Source of the DNA: an uncultured Collinsella sp.
Lineage (GTDB): Bacteria; Actinomycetota; Coriobacteriia; Coriobacteriales; Coriobacteriaceae
Assembly: GCA_902497025.1 (NCBI GenBank)
Contig: CABVDJ010000008.1
Coordinates: 4,903-68,902, forward strand
Length of the DNA: 64,000 nucleotides
Reading direction: 5' to 3'
Shown here: piece after piece, positions 19,985 to 27,481 of the stretch
How positions within the stretch are numbered: the stretch's first letter is position 1
Layout: every line of letters starts with the position of its first letter
Translations under genes and position numbers: made by a program
Notes under the pieces: generated by a model
What the model was told of the DNA's origin: nothing
Database searches by the model: none
Seen by the model: only the letters and a program-made list of their open reading frames with translations

Positions 19985-21324
19985 TCGACCGCCGCGCCCA
20001 GCGCGATAGTTCAATATCAATCTTTCGCATCATTGCCGTTGCCTGCGCCATTTGTGTGCTGGTGTACTTTATTTTTGCCTTGGTGACCGGTATCGAGCCG
20101 ATCGCCACGGTGATTGCCTGCGCGCTGCTGTGCATCTTTCTGTGCATCTTTATCTTTTTGACGCTCAATCCCGATTCGGTGCGCTCCCAGTACACCGAGG
20201 AGACGCTCTCGGTGGCCTCGGCCATGCTCGAGGACATTAAGGGCGGTCTGACGCAGGAGTCGGCGCGTTTGGTGTGCCGGCGCATTTTGCCCGAGACGCG
20301 CGCCATGACGGTGGCCATCACCGACGAGGACAACGTGCTTGCCTGCGCGGGCGAGTTTGAGGAAAAACTGCTGCCCGATACTCCCATCCACACGCTTGCC
20401 ACACGCTACGTTATCGAACATGGCATCGTGCAGTCGTTCAACCGTATGGTGGATGTCGTGGGCTCGGACGGCTCGCACAACCAAGTCCCCGCCGGCATTA
20501 TCGCCCCCATCAAGGTGGGCGATCGTACCGTCGGCACGCTCAAGTTCTACTACAAGACCCCGCGCGCCGTCGACCGTACCCAGTATGCGCTTGCCTCGGG
20601 CTTTGCCGAGATCTTGTCCACGCAGCTCGCCATCCACGAGCTCGAGGTGCAAAAGGAACTCACGGCGCGCGCCGAGGTGCGTGCGCTGCAGGCGCAGATT
20701 AACCCGCACTTCCTGTTCAACACGCTGAACACCATTGCATCGTTTACGCGCACCGACCCGCTGCGGGCCCGCGAACTGCTTCGTGAGTTCTCATCGTTCT
20801 ATCGTGCCACGCTCGACAACTCGGGATCGCTTATTCCGGTCTCGCGCGAGGTCGCACAGACCAAGCGCTACCTTACCTTTGAGAAGGCCCGCTTTGGCGA
20901 GGATCGCGTGCTTGCGACGTTCGATGTGTCCGAGGACGTGGAAGATACGCTGGTGCCGGCGTTCGTGATCCAGCCGATTGTCGAGAACGCCGTGCGTCAT
21001 GGTATGGGCGATGACGACGCCCTGAGGATCGACGTGACCGTTCACCAAGACGGCGAGGATGCAATCTTGATTGCCGTGGCCGATAATGGCGTGGGCATGG
21101 ATGAGGGTACCGCCGCCAGACTGTTTGACGAGCGTTCTGCCCGTCCCGACGCCAGCTCTCCCCAGGGTGGCGGCGCCGGTGTGGCCATGCACAATATTTC
21201 GGAGCGCATCCATCGCTTTTATGGGCCGCACTCCTATACGCGTGTCGAATCGGCGCCGGGCAAGGGCACCAAAGTGCTCCTTCATCTTGATTTGTCAGAG
21301 AGCATCTTTGACATTCAAGAGTAA
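19981..21324 (+). CDS. LytS-like sensor histidine kinase (system 2)
   Basis: The 447-residue kinase has two membrane helices within the first 60 residues, a GAF-like sensor region, the phosphoacceptor motif NPHFLFNTLNTI, and an HATPase domain with IVENAVRHG and DNGVGM. It resembles system 1 throughout, including IIAPIKVGDRTVGTLKFYY and LASGFAEILSTQLA, so the two share a recent ancestor. Its start overlaps the glycosyltransferase stop. The cognate LytTR regulator begins 72 nt downstream. Confidence 0.9.
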   Translation: MIDRRAQRDSSISIFRIIAVACAICVLVYFIFALVTGIEPIATVIACALLCIFLCIFIFLTLNPDSVRSQYTEETLSVASAMLEDIKGGLTQESARLVCRRILPETRAMTVAITDEDNVLACAGEFEEKLLPDTPIHTLATRYVIEHGIVQSFNRMVDVVGSDGSHNQVPAGIIAPIKVGDRTVGTLKFYYKTPRAVDRTQYALASGFAEILSTQLAIHELEVQKELTARAEVRALQAQINPHFLFNTLNTIASFTRTDPLRARELLREFSSFYRATLDNSGSLIPVSREVAQTKRYLTFEKARFGEDRVLATFDVSEDVEDTLVPAFVIQPIVENAVRHGMGDDDALRIDVTVHQDGEDAILIAVADNGVGMDEGTAARLFDERSARPDASSPQGGGAGVAMHNISERIHRFYGPHSYTRVESAPGKGTKVLLHLDLSESIFDIQE

Positions 21325-21396
21325 AATAAAAGGCTACGGGCTCAACGTCATGCGACGGATGCCCGGCGTAGTTAGTTGACGAAAGGTTTTATCCCT

Positions 21397-22113
21397 ATGC
21401 TGCGTGCGATGATTGTGGATGATGAGGCGCCGGCTCGCTCGGAGCTTCGCTTCCTGCTCGAGCAAACGGGCAAGATCGGCACGATCACTGAGGCGTCGAG
21501 CGTCCGCTCCGCCATCGAGATGCTTATGGAAAGTCGCGTAGATGTCGTGTTTCTCGATATCTCGATGCCCGGTGCCTCGGGCCTGCAACTTGCCGAGGCG
21601 CTGCATAAGCTCAAAAATCCGCCGGCGATCGTGTTTGTGACTGCGTATAGTGACCATGCGGTCGAGGCATTCGACGTGGATGCCGTCGATTATCTGATGA
21701 AGCCGGTCGAGGAAGCTCGCTTGGATCGCGCGATCGAGAAGGTCATGCAACGCACCAAGCCGGTTACGGACAGCAAGGTGACCATCGAGCGTATCCCGGT
21801 GGAAAAGGGCGGCCGCAAGGTGCTCATTCCCGTGGACGACATTCGCTTTATCATGGCCAAGGACGATTACTCCTGCATCTATACCGTCGATGATCGCTTT
21901 TTGTCGACGACCTCGCTGGCGCAGTTTGAGGCCAAGCTCTGCGACTTTGGCTTCTTCCGTGTTCACCGCCGCTATATCGTCAACTTGGCGTGCGTCACGG
22001 ATGTGGAGACGGTGCCCTCGGGCGCCATCCAGCTGGGCATTACGGGCGTCGACGAACGCGTGCCGGTTTCGCGCCGCCGCGTCGTGCCGCTTAAGAAGGC
22101 CCTGAGTCTCTAG
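21397..22113 (+). CDS. LytTR-family response regulator (system 2)
   Basis: The 238-residue protein has a receiver domain (DDE at 8-10, Asp54 in VFLDISMPG, Lys in YLMKPVEE) and a LytTR DNA-binding domain (FFRVHRRYIVNL). The ATG at 21397 is chosen because GAAAGG lies upstream. A TTG at 21376 is not convincing. It follows its kinase and ends in a terminator, closing the glycosyltransferase-kinase-regulator operon. Confidence 0.92.
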   Translation: MLRAMIVDDEAPARSELRFLLEQTGKIGTITEASSVRSAIEMLMESRVDVVFLDISMPGASGLQLAEALHKLKNPPAIVFVTAYSDHAVEAFDVDAVDYLMKPVEEARLDRAIEKVMQRTKPVTDSKVTIERIPVEKGGRKVLIPVDDIRFIMAKDDYSCIYTVDDRFLSTTSLAQFEAKLCDFGFFRVHRRYIVNLACVTDVETVPSGAIQLGITGVDERVPVSRRRVVPLKKALSL

Positions 22114-22118
22114 CACAC

Positions 22119-22169
22119 TGGCCCCGCAGCCCTGTAGACCTATCGTCTGCGGAGCCGTGGGGCCTTTTT
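22119..22169 (+). terminator. Terminator after LytTR system 2
   Basis: GGCCCCGCAG pairs with CTGCGG and GGGGCC in a bulged stem, then TTTTT. Confidence 0.7.
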
Positions 22170-22210
22170 GTATGTATCTGCCGAATCGTTTTTTTTGCGG
22201 AAGGGATCCC

Positions 22211-22678
22211 ATGAACAGTGCAAGCGCCAAGCGTATCGACATCATCTCGGACACCCACGGCTATTTATCGCCTGCGCTCTTGGATGAGCTTGAGGGCGCG
22301 GATCTGATTATCCATGCCGGTGACCTTACGTCGGAGATGGACTACGAGCACCTATGCACTATCGCCCCCGTGCGGGCCGTACTGGGCAACAACGATTACT
22401 ACCGCGACTACGGCCCCGATGTAGACCGTCTTGCGCTCTTTACCTACGAAGGCCTCAAATTCGCCGTAGCCCACTACCGCGAAGACCTTCCGGTGGGATC
22501 CGTAGACGTAGCCATCAACGGCCACACCCACGTAACCAAAGAAGCCCAAGTGGGCCGTTGCTTAGTCCTCAACCCGGGCAGCGCCAGCTACCCCAGAGGC
22601 ACCCGAGGCCCCACCATGGCCAGAATGCTAGTAAAAGACGGCAAGATCATAAGCACCAAGTTTATTGACCTAGACTAA
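22211..22678 (+). CDS. YfcE/MJ0936-type metallophosphoesterase
   Basis: The 155-residue product has the calcineurin-like phosphoesterase motifs in order: DIISDTHG (D-x-H), HAGDLT (GD), GNND, and NGHTH. This short family comprises metal-dependent phosphodiesterases such as YfcE. The ATG at 22211 follows GGAAGGG. Codon use towards the 3' end (CTA, GTA, AGC) is less biased than in neighbouring genes. It is likely a single gene. Confidence 0.9.
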   Translation: MNSASAKRIDIISDTHGYLSPALLDELEGADLIIHAGDLTSEMDYEHLCTIAPVRAVLGNNDYYRDYGPDVDRLALFTYEGLKFAVAHYREDLPVGSVDVAINGHTHVTKEAQVGRCLVLNPGSASYPRGTRGPTMARMLVKDGKIISTKFIDLD

Positions 22679-23087
22679 CCGCAACAAAAACGGGGGATGC
22701 AGATGCGTTCCCCGTTTCCATTTGAGCCAATGGTCGAGCTTCAACAAAAACCTTAGACAACCCCGCCGCGGAGAACGGGGCCGCCGAGCCGCGAAGCGGC
22801 GAGCAACAACAACGGCTCGAACAATGTGACGGCAGGGAGGGTCTCCGGGGCCGGCGGGCGCGGGTTAAGTTTGTCGCGAGTTCCGCACGCAAAGGAAAGC
22901 GCTTAATGTGCTTTCCGTCTTGCGCAGGACTGTAGAGCAGCAAACTTAACCCGCGCCCGCCGGCCCCGGAGACCCTCCCGGAGGGACCGAAAAATTTTTT
23001 CAAAAAAGTTGTTGCGCGCCGGACAGACTTCTGTGTATACTAATCCCCGCAGCGCACGCGAGCGGAAACAAACGCGAACGTCTGCCT
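22679..23087. other. Intergenic region with a 145-nt hairpin before tRNA-Asp
   Basis: No ORF is supported. It is dominated by the long inverted repeat at 22835-22979. A short A/T-rich stretch with TATACT (23035-23040) lies about 48 nt before the tRNA and may be its -10 box. Confidence 0.5.
22835..22979. repeat. 39-bp perfect inverted repeat (145-nt hairpin element)
   Basis: Positions 22835-22873 and 22941-22979 are exact reverse complements. The 67-nt interior folds further (GGAAAGC with GCTTTCC, CGCAA with TTGCG). No ORF or transposase is linked to it. Confidence 0.9.
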
Positions 23088-23165
<78 letters not shown>

Positions 23166-23173
23166 ACGCAATT

Positions 23174-23201
23174 AAAGCCACGTCTTCGGACGTGGCTTTT
23201 T
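23174..23201 (+). terminator. tRNA-Asp terminator
   Basis: AAAGCCACGTC, the tetraloop TTCG, and GACGTGGCTTT followed by T residues, directly after the tRNA. Confidence 0.9.
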
Positions 23202-23523
23202 GCGTTTGATGCACTTTGTTTCGATAGAACAATCGCCCCGGCGCATCTTCGCCCAGAATCCCCGCGCCTTCGGGAACGCAAGTAAAATCTAATAAGTATA
23301 TTTGTCTGAACAACAGCTTTGTTGCGCAACACCTGTTCAACGAGACAGGGGGTTAGGTTATACTAAATTGCACTGTAGGCCGCATTTGATGCATTTCGCT
23401 CCAAGCGCGGCGCTCAGTGGATATCCGATTTACTATTTGGATATCCTGCGGTCATTTGGCGTCTCGACACAAGCTCGGCCCCGGAGCTCGTTCGAGCTGT
23501 TCGTATTCCTTGAAAGGGGAAAA
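23202..23523. other. Rrf2 gene upstream region
   Basis: No gene is supported. A palindromic stretch GTTGCGCAAC (23321-23330) flanked by TGAACA and GTTCA could be an operator, and TATACT at 23359-23364 a -10 box for the regulator gene. Confidence 0.4.
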
Positions 23524-24009
23524 ATGGACATATCGAGGAAGACTGATTATGCCCTTCGCATGCTTGCGATGCTTGCCGAGGAGCCGGAGCGGTTGCTTTC
23601 TGTTCGCACCGCTGCCGAAGAGGTCAATGTCCCGTATTCGTTTGCCCGCTCGATTCAGCACGGTTTGGTCCAGGCCGGTATTGTGGAGAGCCTGCGTGGT
23701 GTTCATGGCGGCATGCGCCTTAAGGTGAGCCCCGACGATGTCACGATTCGTCAGGTTGTAGAGGCGGTTCAGGGTCCCATGGTCATGAACGACTGTACCG
23801 CTCCCGATGGCGACTGTGCGCGAATGGGCACGTGCTGCTATCATCCCCTGTGGGCCGGAGCCCAGGCGCTGATGCGCGACTATCTCGATTCCGTTTCGCT
23901 CGGCGATATCGTCGCCCATCGCCAGTTTCCGGCTGTCGATCCCAAGTTCGCCGACCGCGAAGCGTTTCCCGAGTACGCCACCTGCGCGCACGCTTGTCGG
24001 GAGGAATAG
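23524..24009 (+). CDS. Rrf2-family Fe-S-type transcriptional regulator
   Basis: The 161-residue product begins MDISRKTDYALRML, the classic Rrf2 winged-helix start, with recognition region VPYSFARSIQHGL and wing LRGVHGGMRL. The C-terminal half has Cys in NDCTAPDGDCARMGTCC, matching the three-Cys cluster ligands of IscR/NsrR-type members, so it probably senses redox, NO or Fe-S status. The ATG at 23524 follows GAAAGGGG. A longer in-frame extension to 23302 has no ribosome binding site. A MutY-like gene begins 21 nt downstream, probably in the same operon. Confidence 0.9.
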   Translation: MDISRKTDYALRMLAMLAEEPERLLSVRTAAEEVNVPYSFARSIQHGLVQAGIVESLRGVHGGMRLKVSPDDVTIRQVVEAVQGPMVMNDCTAPDGDCARMGTCCYHPLWAGAQALMRDYLDSVSLGDIVAHRQFPAVDPKFADREAFPEYATCAHACREE

Positions 24010-24030
24010 CGCCGCATAAGGAGCATAGCC

Positions 24031-24936
24031 ATGATTCAGGACCCCTTTCGTTCGATGATTCGTTCGGAAGGGGTCCTGCGTTATCGCGACCTTCCGTGGC
24101 GCCGCACGCGCGATCCGTACATCATTTGGCTTTCTGAGGTCATGTTGCAGCAAACACAGGTGCCGCGTGTGGAGGCGCGCATGCCGGTGTGGCTCGATCG
24201 TTTTCCGACCGTGCAGGCGCTTGCCCAGGCCGCGCCTTCCGATGTTTTGGACGCTTGGCAGGGGATGGGCTACAACCGACGCGCTCTGGCGCTCCACAAT
24301 GCCGCTCAGTGCGTTGTAGAGGGCTGGGACGGGGAGTTTCCGCGTGAGACGCGTGACTTGGTCGCTCTGCCTGGTATTGGCCCGGCAACGGCGCAGGGTA
24401 TCCGGTCGTTTGCGTTTGATCTTCCGGGCGTGTATCTGGAGACCAACGTGCGCACGGTCTTTTTGCATCATTTCTTTCCCGATGTGCCGGCCGTTCCCGA
24501 TCGCGAACTGGTGCCGCTGATCCAAGCTGCCTGTCCGGCGGCCCCCGGTGCGGCGGCGGACGAGATCGCGCCCTTTGCCGTGCCTCAAGATGATGCCGAT
24601 ACGCCGCGCGCGTGGTATTACGCGTTGCTGGATTACGGCGCGTATCTTAAAAAGACGCTGCCCAATCCGTCCAGGCGGTCGGCGGGCTATAGTCGTCAGT
24701 CCAAGTTTGAGGGCTCGCGTCGCCAAAAGCGCGCGCATATCGTGCGTATGTTGCTGGCAGCGCGCGATGGCCAGCCGGTGGGGATTACGCTCGATGAAGC
24801 CGTTGCAGGCGTTAACGAGATGGAGACGGCAGCCGGCCGAGAGTCGGTCGAGCGCGAGTTGGTCGCAAGCATTCTTGCCGATCTTGAGCGTGAGGGCTTT
24901 TGCCGCTCCGAGAGCGATCGTTGGCTGAGTGTATAG
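24031..24936 (+). CDS. mutY: MutY-like adenine glycosylase lacking the Fe-S cluster
   Basis: The 301-residue HhH-GPD protein resembles A/G-specific adenine glycosylases: SEVMLQQTQV with the catalytic Glu (residue 36) and the HhH loop ALPGIGPATAQGI. Two differences stand out. The usual catalytic-Asp segment DGNVxRV reads ETNVRTV here, and the four-Cys 4Fe-4S motif that closes the glycosylase domain is absent, replaced by RRSAGYSRQSKFEGSRRQ. There is no NUDIX-like C-terminal domain. A cluster-less branch of the family is known in other bacteria, so it may still be active. It follows the Rrf2 gene by 21 nt. Confidence 0.75.
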   Translation: MIQDPFRSMIRSEGVLRYRDLPWRRTRDPYIIWLSEVMLQQTQVPRVEARMPVWLDRFPTVQALAQAAPSDVLDAWQGMGYNRRALALHNAAQCVVEGWDGEFPRETRDLVALPGIGPATAQGIRSFAFDLPGVYLETNVRTVFLHHFFPDVPAVPDRELVPLIQAACPAAPGAAADEIAPFAVPQDDADTPRAWYYALLDYGAYLKKTLPNPSRRSAGYSRQSKFEGSRRQKRAHIVRMLLAARDGQPVGITLDEAVAGVNEMETAAGRESVERELVASILADLEREGFCRSESDRWLSV

Positions 24937-25050
24937 CTCGCTCAAATCTGAAGAACGGGATTGTAAGGTTTAGATTTTCGGCATGAGGGCATCCTAAAGA
25001 CGAGGCCGCTCGAAGCCTACGGGCGGCATGCGTTGAAGGGAAGTACACCT

Positions 25051-25590
25051 ATGGATTTTGAGAACTCTCAGACCAAGAAGAACCTCGAGACTGCTTTTGC
25101 CGGTGAGTCCCAGGCACACACCAAGTATCGCTACTATGCATCCAAGGCCAAAAAGGACGGCTACGTTCAGATCTCGAATATCTTTGCCGAGACGGCGGGC
25201 AACGAGTCCGAGCACGCCAAACTGTGGTTTAAGTACCTGCACGACGGTGCCGTTCCGGGCACTCTGGACAACCTGCGTGATGCCGCGGCAGGCGAGAACT
25301 ACGAGTGGACCACGATGTACGACGAGTTTGCCAAGACCGCCGAGGAAGAGGGCTTTGCCGAGATTGCCGAGAAGTTCCGCGGCGTCGGCGCCGTGGAGAA
25401 GGCTCACGAGGAGCGCTACAACAAACTCGTCGAGCGCATCGAGTCGGGCGAGGTGTTTGAGCGTGAGGGCGTGAAGGTGTGGAAGTGCCTGAACTGCGGG
25501 CACCTGCACGTTGGTGCCGAGGCGCCTGAGGTGTGCCCGGTTTGTAACCACCCGAAGGCGTACTTTGAGGAGCAGGTGGTGAACTACTAG
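25051..25590 (+). CDS. Rubrerythrin
   Basis: The 179-residue protein reduces peroxides in anaerobes. The diiron four-helix domain shows FAGESQAHTKYRYYA and ETAGNESEHAKLWF (E-x2-H ligands), then VEKAHEERY. The C-terminal rubredoxin-like domain carries CLNCG and CPVCNHPKAYF for the FeS4 centre. The ATG at 25051 is preferred to 25033 because GAAGGGAAG precedes it. It is a single gene followed by a structured repeat and a terminator. Confidence 0.95.
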   Translation: MDFENSQTKKNLETAFAGESQAHTKYRYYASKAKKDGYVQISNIFAETAGNESEHAKLWFKYLHDGAVPGTLDNLRDAAAGENYEWTTMYDEFAKTAEEEGFAEIAEKFRGVGAVEKAHEERYNKLVERIESGEVFEREGVKVWKCLNCGHLHVGAEAPEVCPVCNHPKAYFEEQVVNY

Positions 25591-25611
25591 CGCTTGGCGC
25601 TAGCGTGAGCT

Positions 25612-25777
25612 GGGCCGGGAGGGCCGGACTACCTTCCCTCCTCGCTCACGGCTTCGCAGGGTCGCGTTGAGGGAAGGTAGTCCGGCCCTCCCGGCCCGCT
25701 TTGGGTCGTCGCGTGCTCGCTACAGAAAAGCTGATAAAAAAGTTTGTGTGCCGCCCCTTATGGGGCGGCACGTTTTT
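25612..25777 (+). repeat. Structured intergenic element, family 2, copy A, with terminator
   Basis: A perfect 29-bp stem (25612-25640 with 25669-25697) encloses the core CTCGCTCACGGCTTCGCAGG. It is followed by GGGTCGTCGCGTGCT and by a terminator GTGCCGCCCC-TTAT-GGGGCGGCAC with a T-run (25748-25777). Copy B at 26515-26681 has the same core and flanks but a different stem sequence. Confidence 0.8.
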
Positions 25778-25862
25778 GTGGGGGCCGGTTGGGGCGGTGA
25801 CGTTGCTTAGAGGGTACACTGGGTAGCGTTGGCTATTCGTTTCCTCTTGTGAGGTGTTGGTT

Positions 25863-26495
25863 ATGGGTAAGAAGTCTCGGGCTCGGGTTGCTGCGGCGGG
25901 AACTCGCAAGGATCCTGGTCGTCGGGTTGCCGAGGGTAAAAAGGCCGATCGTGCCGAGAAGGACAAGAAAGTCGGCGCGCATGCTCATCCTGAGTGGGCG
26001 CCTCATTTGAATTCGGCTAGTGAGGATTTGACTGCCAAGTTGTTTACTCTGGTCGAGGTAATTTTGGGCGTGGTGCCCCTTGTGGTTATCGGTTTATTCT
26101 TGGCTTCGAAGGACGCCACGAGTGTCGATAAACTCACCGAGGTCTTTTCGCAGGACCCCTCGATGGTGGTCTCGTTTATTTCTGCGTGCTTGCAGCCGTT
26201 TGTGGCGTACATGCTGTATATGGTCTACCGCAAATACTGCGAGGGTGATGCGGGCTTTGCCGCCGGTAACCTGATCGGTCTTTTGTGCTCCGAGATCCTA
26301 CTGCTCAATATCCCAGGCGTCATCGGTATGGGCATCTTGCTGTGGCGTGTTTGGCGCAACGTCGCCCCGCACTTTGAGAGCTGGTTGTTTGAGCGTCGTG
26401 CAATGGGCGTGCTGGCAGACATCGCGGGCTCGCTCGTGATTCTAGCCTTGGCGTTTATGTGCGCCACAGCCACCCGAGGTCTCGCGGGCATCTAA
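25863..26495 (+). CDS. Membrane protein of unknown function (210 aa)
   Basis: I do not recognise a family. The first 45 residues are highly basic and polar (Arg, Lys, Ala). Hydrophobic segments follow at about 60-82 (VEVILGVVPLVVIGLFLA), 100-125, 135-160 and 185-207, suggesting four membrane helices. The ATG at 25863 follows GAGGTG and replaces an upstream in-frame ATG at 25854. It stands alone between two copies of the same structured repeat, each ending in a nearly identical terminator. Confidence 0.65.
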   Translation: MGKKSRARVAAAGTRKDPGRRVAEGKKADRAEKDKKVGAHAHPEWAPHLNSASEDLTAKLFTLVEVILGVVPLVVIGLFLASKDATSVDKLTEVFSQDPSMVVSFISACLQPFVAYMLYMVYRKYCEGDAGFAAGNLIGLLCSEILLLNIPGVIGMGILLWRVWRNVAPHFESWLFERRAMGVLADIAGSLVILALAFMCATATRGLAGI

Positions 26496-26514
26496 AGCTG
26501 CCTCCACCGACTGC

Positions 26515-26681
26515 GGAGCACGGGGCGGGGAAACACCTTTCCCTCTCGCTCACGGCTGCGCAGGTCGCGCGAGGTAAAGGTGTTTCCCTACCCTGTGCTC
26601 CGGCTTCGGGTCGTCGCGTGCTTGCTACTGAAAAACTGATAAGAAGTTAGCGTGCCGCCCCTTTTGGGGCGGCACGTTTTT
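26515..26681 (+). repeat. Structured intergenic element, family 2, copy B, with terminator
   Basis: A 31-nt stem (26515-26545 with 26571-26601, 27 matches) encloses TCGCTCACGGCTGCGCAGG. GGGTCGTCGCGTGCT and a terminator GTGCCGCCCC-TTTT-GGGGCGGCAC with a T-run (26652-26681) follow. The stem sequence differs wholly from copy A while core and flanks are kept. Confidence 0.8.
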
Positions 26682-26934
26682 GTATGGGGTCCCTGTCTTC
26701 ACAATTTCCGTCAAGCTTTTGGTTAGATTTTGGTCAGTTGGCGTAAGGGTGGAAGGCCAAAAGATTGCTGGCGAAAAAAGCTCAGAGAAAGTGCTGGTAG
26801 GGGAGTTGTTGAGCTTTTCGACAGCTTTTGAGCAAAAGAAACTTTGTGGCTATTGCCGGCGATTGCGTTGTCGCGGTCATGGCGGTGCGGGATGCTGGTC
26901 GTAAGCGTCGAATGCTCCGATTTTGGAGGCCAGC
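26682..26934. other. Spacer after structured repeat copy B
   Basis: No supported ORF. It leads into the ribosome binding site GGAGG of the next gene. Together with copy B it fills the 439-nt gap after the membrane protein gene. Confidence 0.35.
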
Positions 26935-27357
26935 ATGGATCTGTTTCTTGAGACTCCGCAGCAACAGGCTGAGCGCATGCTGCGTCAGCAGCAACGACTC
27001 ATGGAGATGCAAATGCAGGGGGCGGCAGCCCAGCCCCCTGCGCAAAACGTTACACCCGCGGTTTCGCCTGCGGGCGAATCGGCACCAGAGGCCTATTCCG
27101 TACAGCAAGATTCATATGCGCAGGAGCTCGCGTTCGACAAGCGTCGTGCGCGTCGTCGCCGCGTGGGCCAGCGCCTGCGCACATTGGCGATGATCGTGCT
27201 CATTCCGCTAGGACTTGCGGCGATTTTCTTGGTCTCGTATGCGCTCACCTGCATCCTCAACGGTGCTTCGCCCGGCGAAGTGCTCCAACATCTGTCAGCC
27301 CTCGGCCAGCGCCTAGGCGATGTCATAACAACAATCCGCGCCGGCTGGGAGAGCTAG
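26935..27357 (+). CDS. Small single-pass membrane protein of unknown function (140 aa)
   Basis: I recognise no family. The N-terminal part has a Gln/Met-rich helix (QQQAERMLRQQQRLMEMQMQ region), then a Pro/Ala linker, a strongly basic stretch KRRARRRRVGQRLR and one membrane helix of about 25 residues (LAMIVLIPLGLAAIFLVSYAL), ending in a short tail. Basic residues before the helix predict a cytoplasmic N-terminus. The ATG at 26935 follows GGAGG. It precedes rmuC by 124 nt. Confidence 0.6.
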   Translation: MDLFLETPQQQAERMLRQQQRLMEMQMQGAAAQPPAQNVTPAVSPAGESAPEAYSVQQDSYAQELAFDKRRARRRRVGQRLRTLAMIVLIPLGLAAIFLVSYALTCILNGASPGEVLQHLSALGQRLGDVITTIRAGWES

Positions 27358-27481
27358 CGTTTTAGCGTCCGCGGCTCTAAGAGAAATTTGTCTGCAAGGC
27401 AGTGAGTGATCCGTGTGTGTGGCGGGGTAAGATTGATCGCGGTTTTGATTGGTGCTCGATTGGGTTTGTTGGGCGGAGTTT

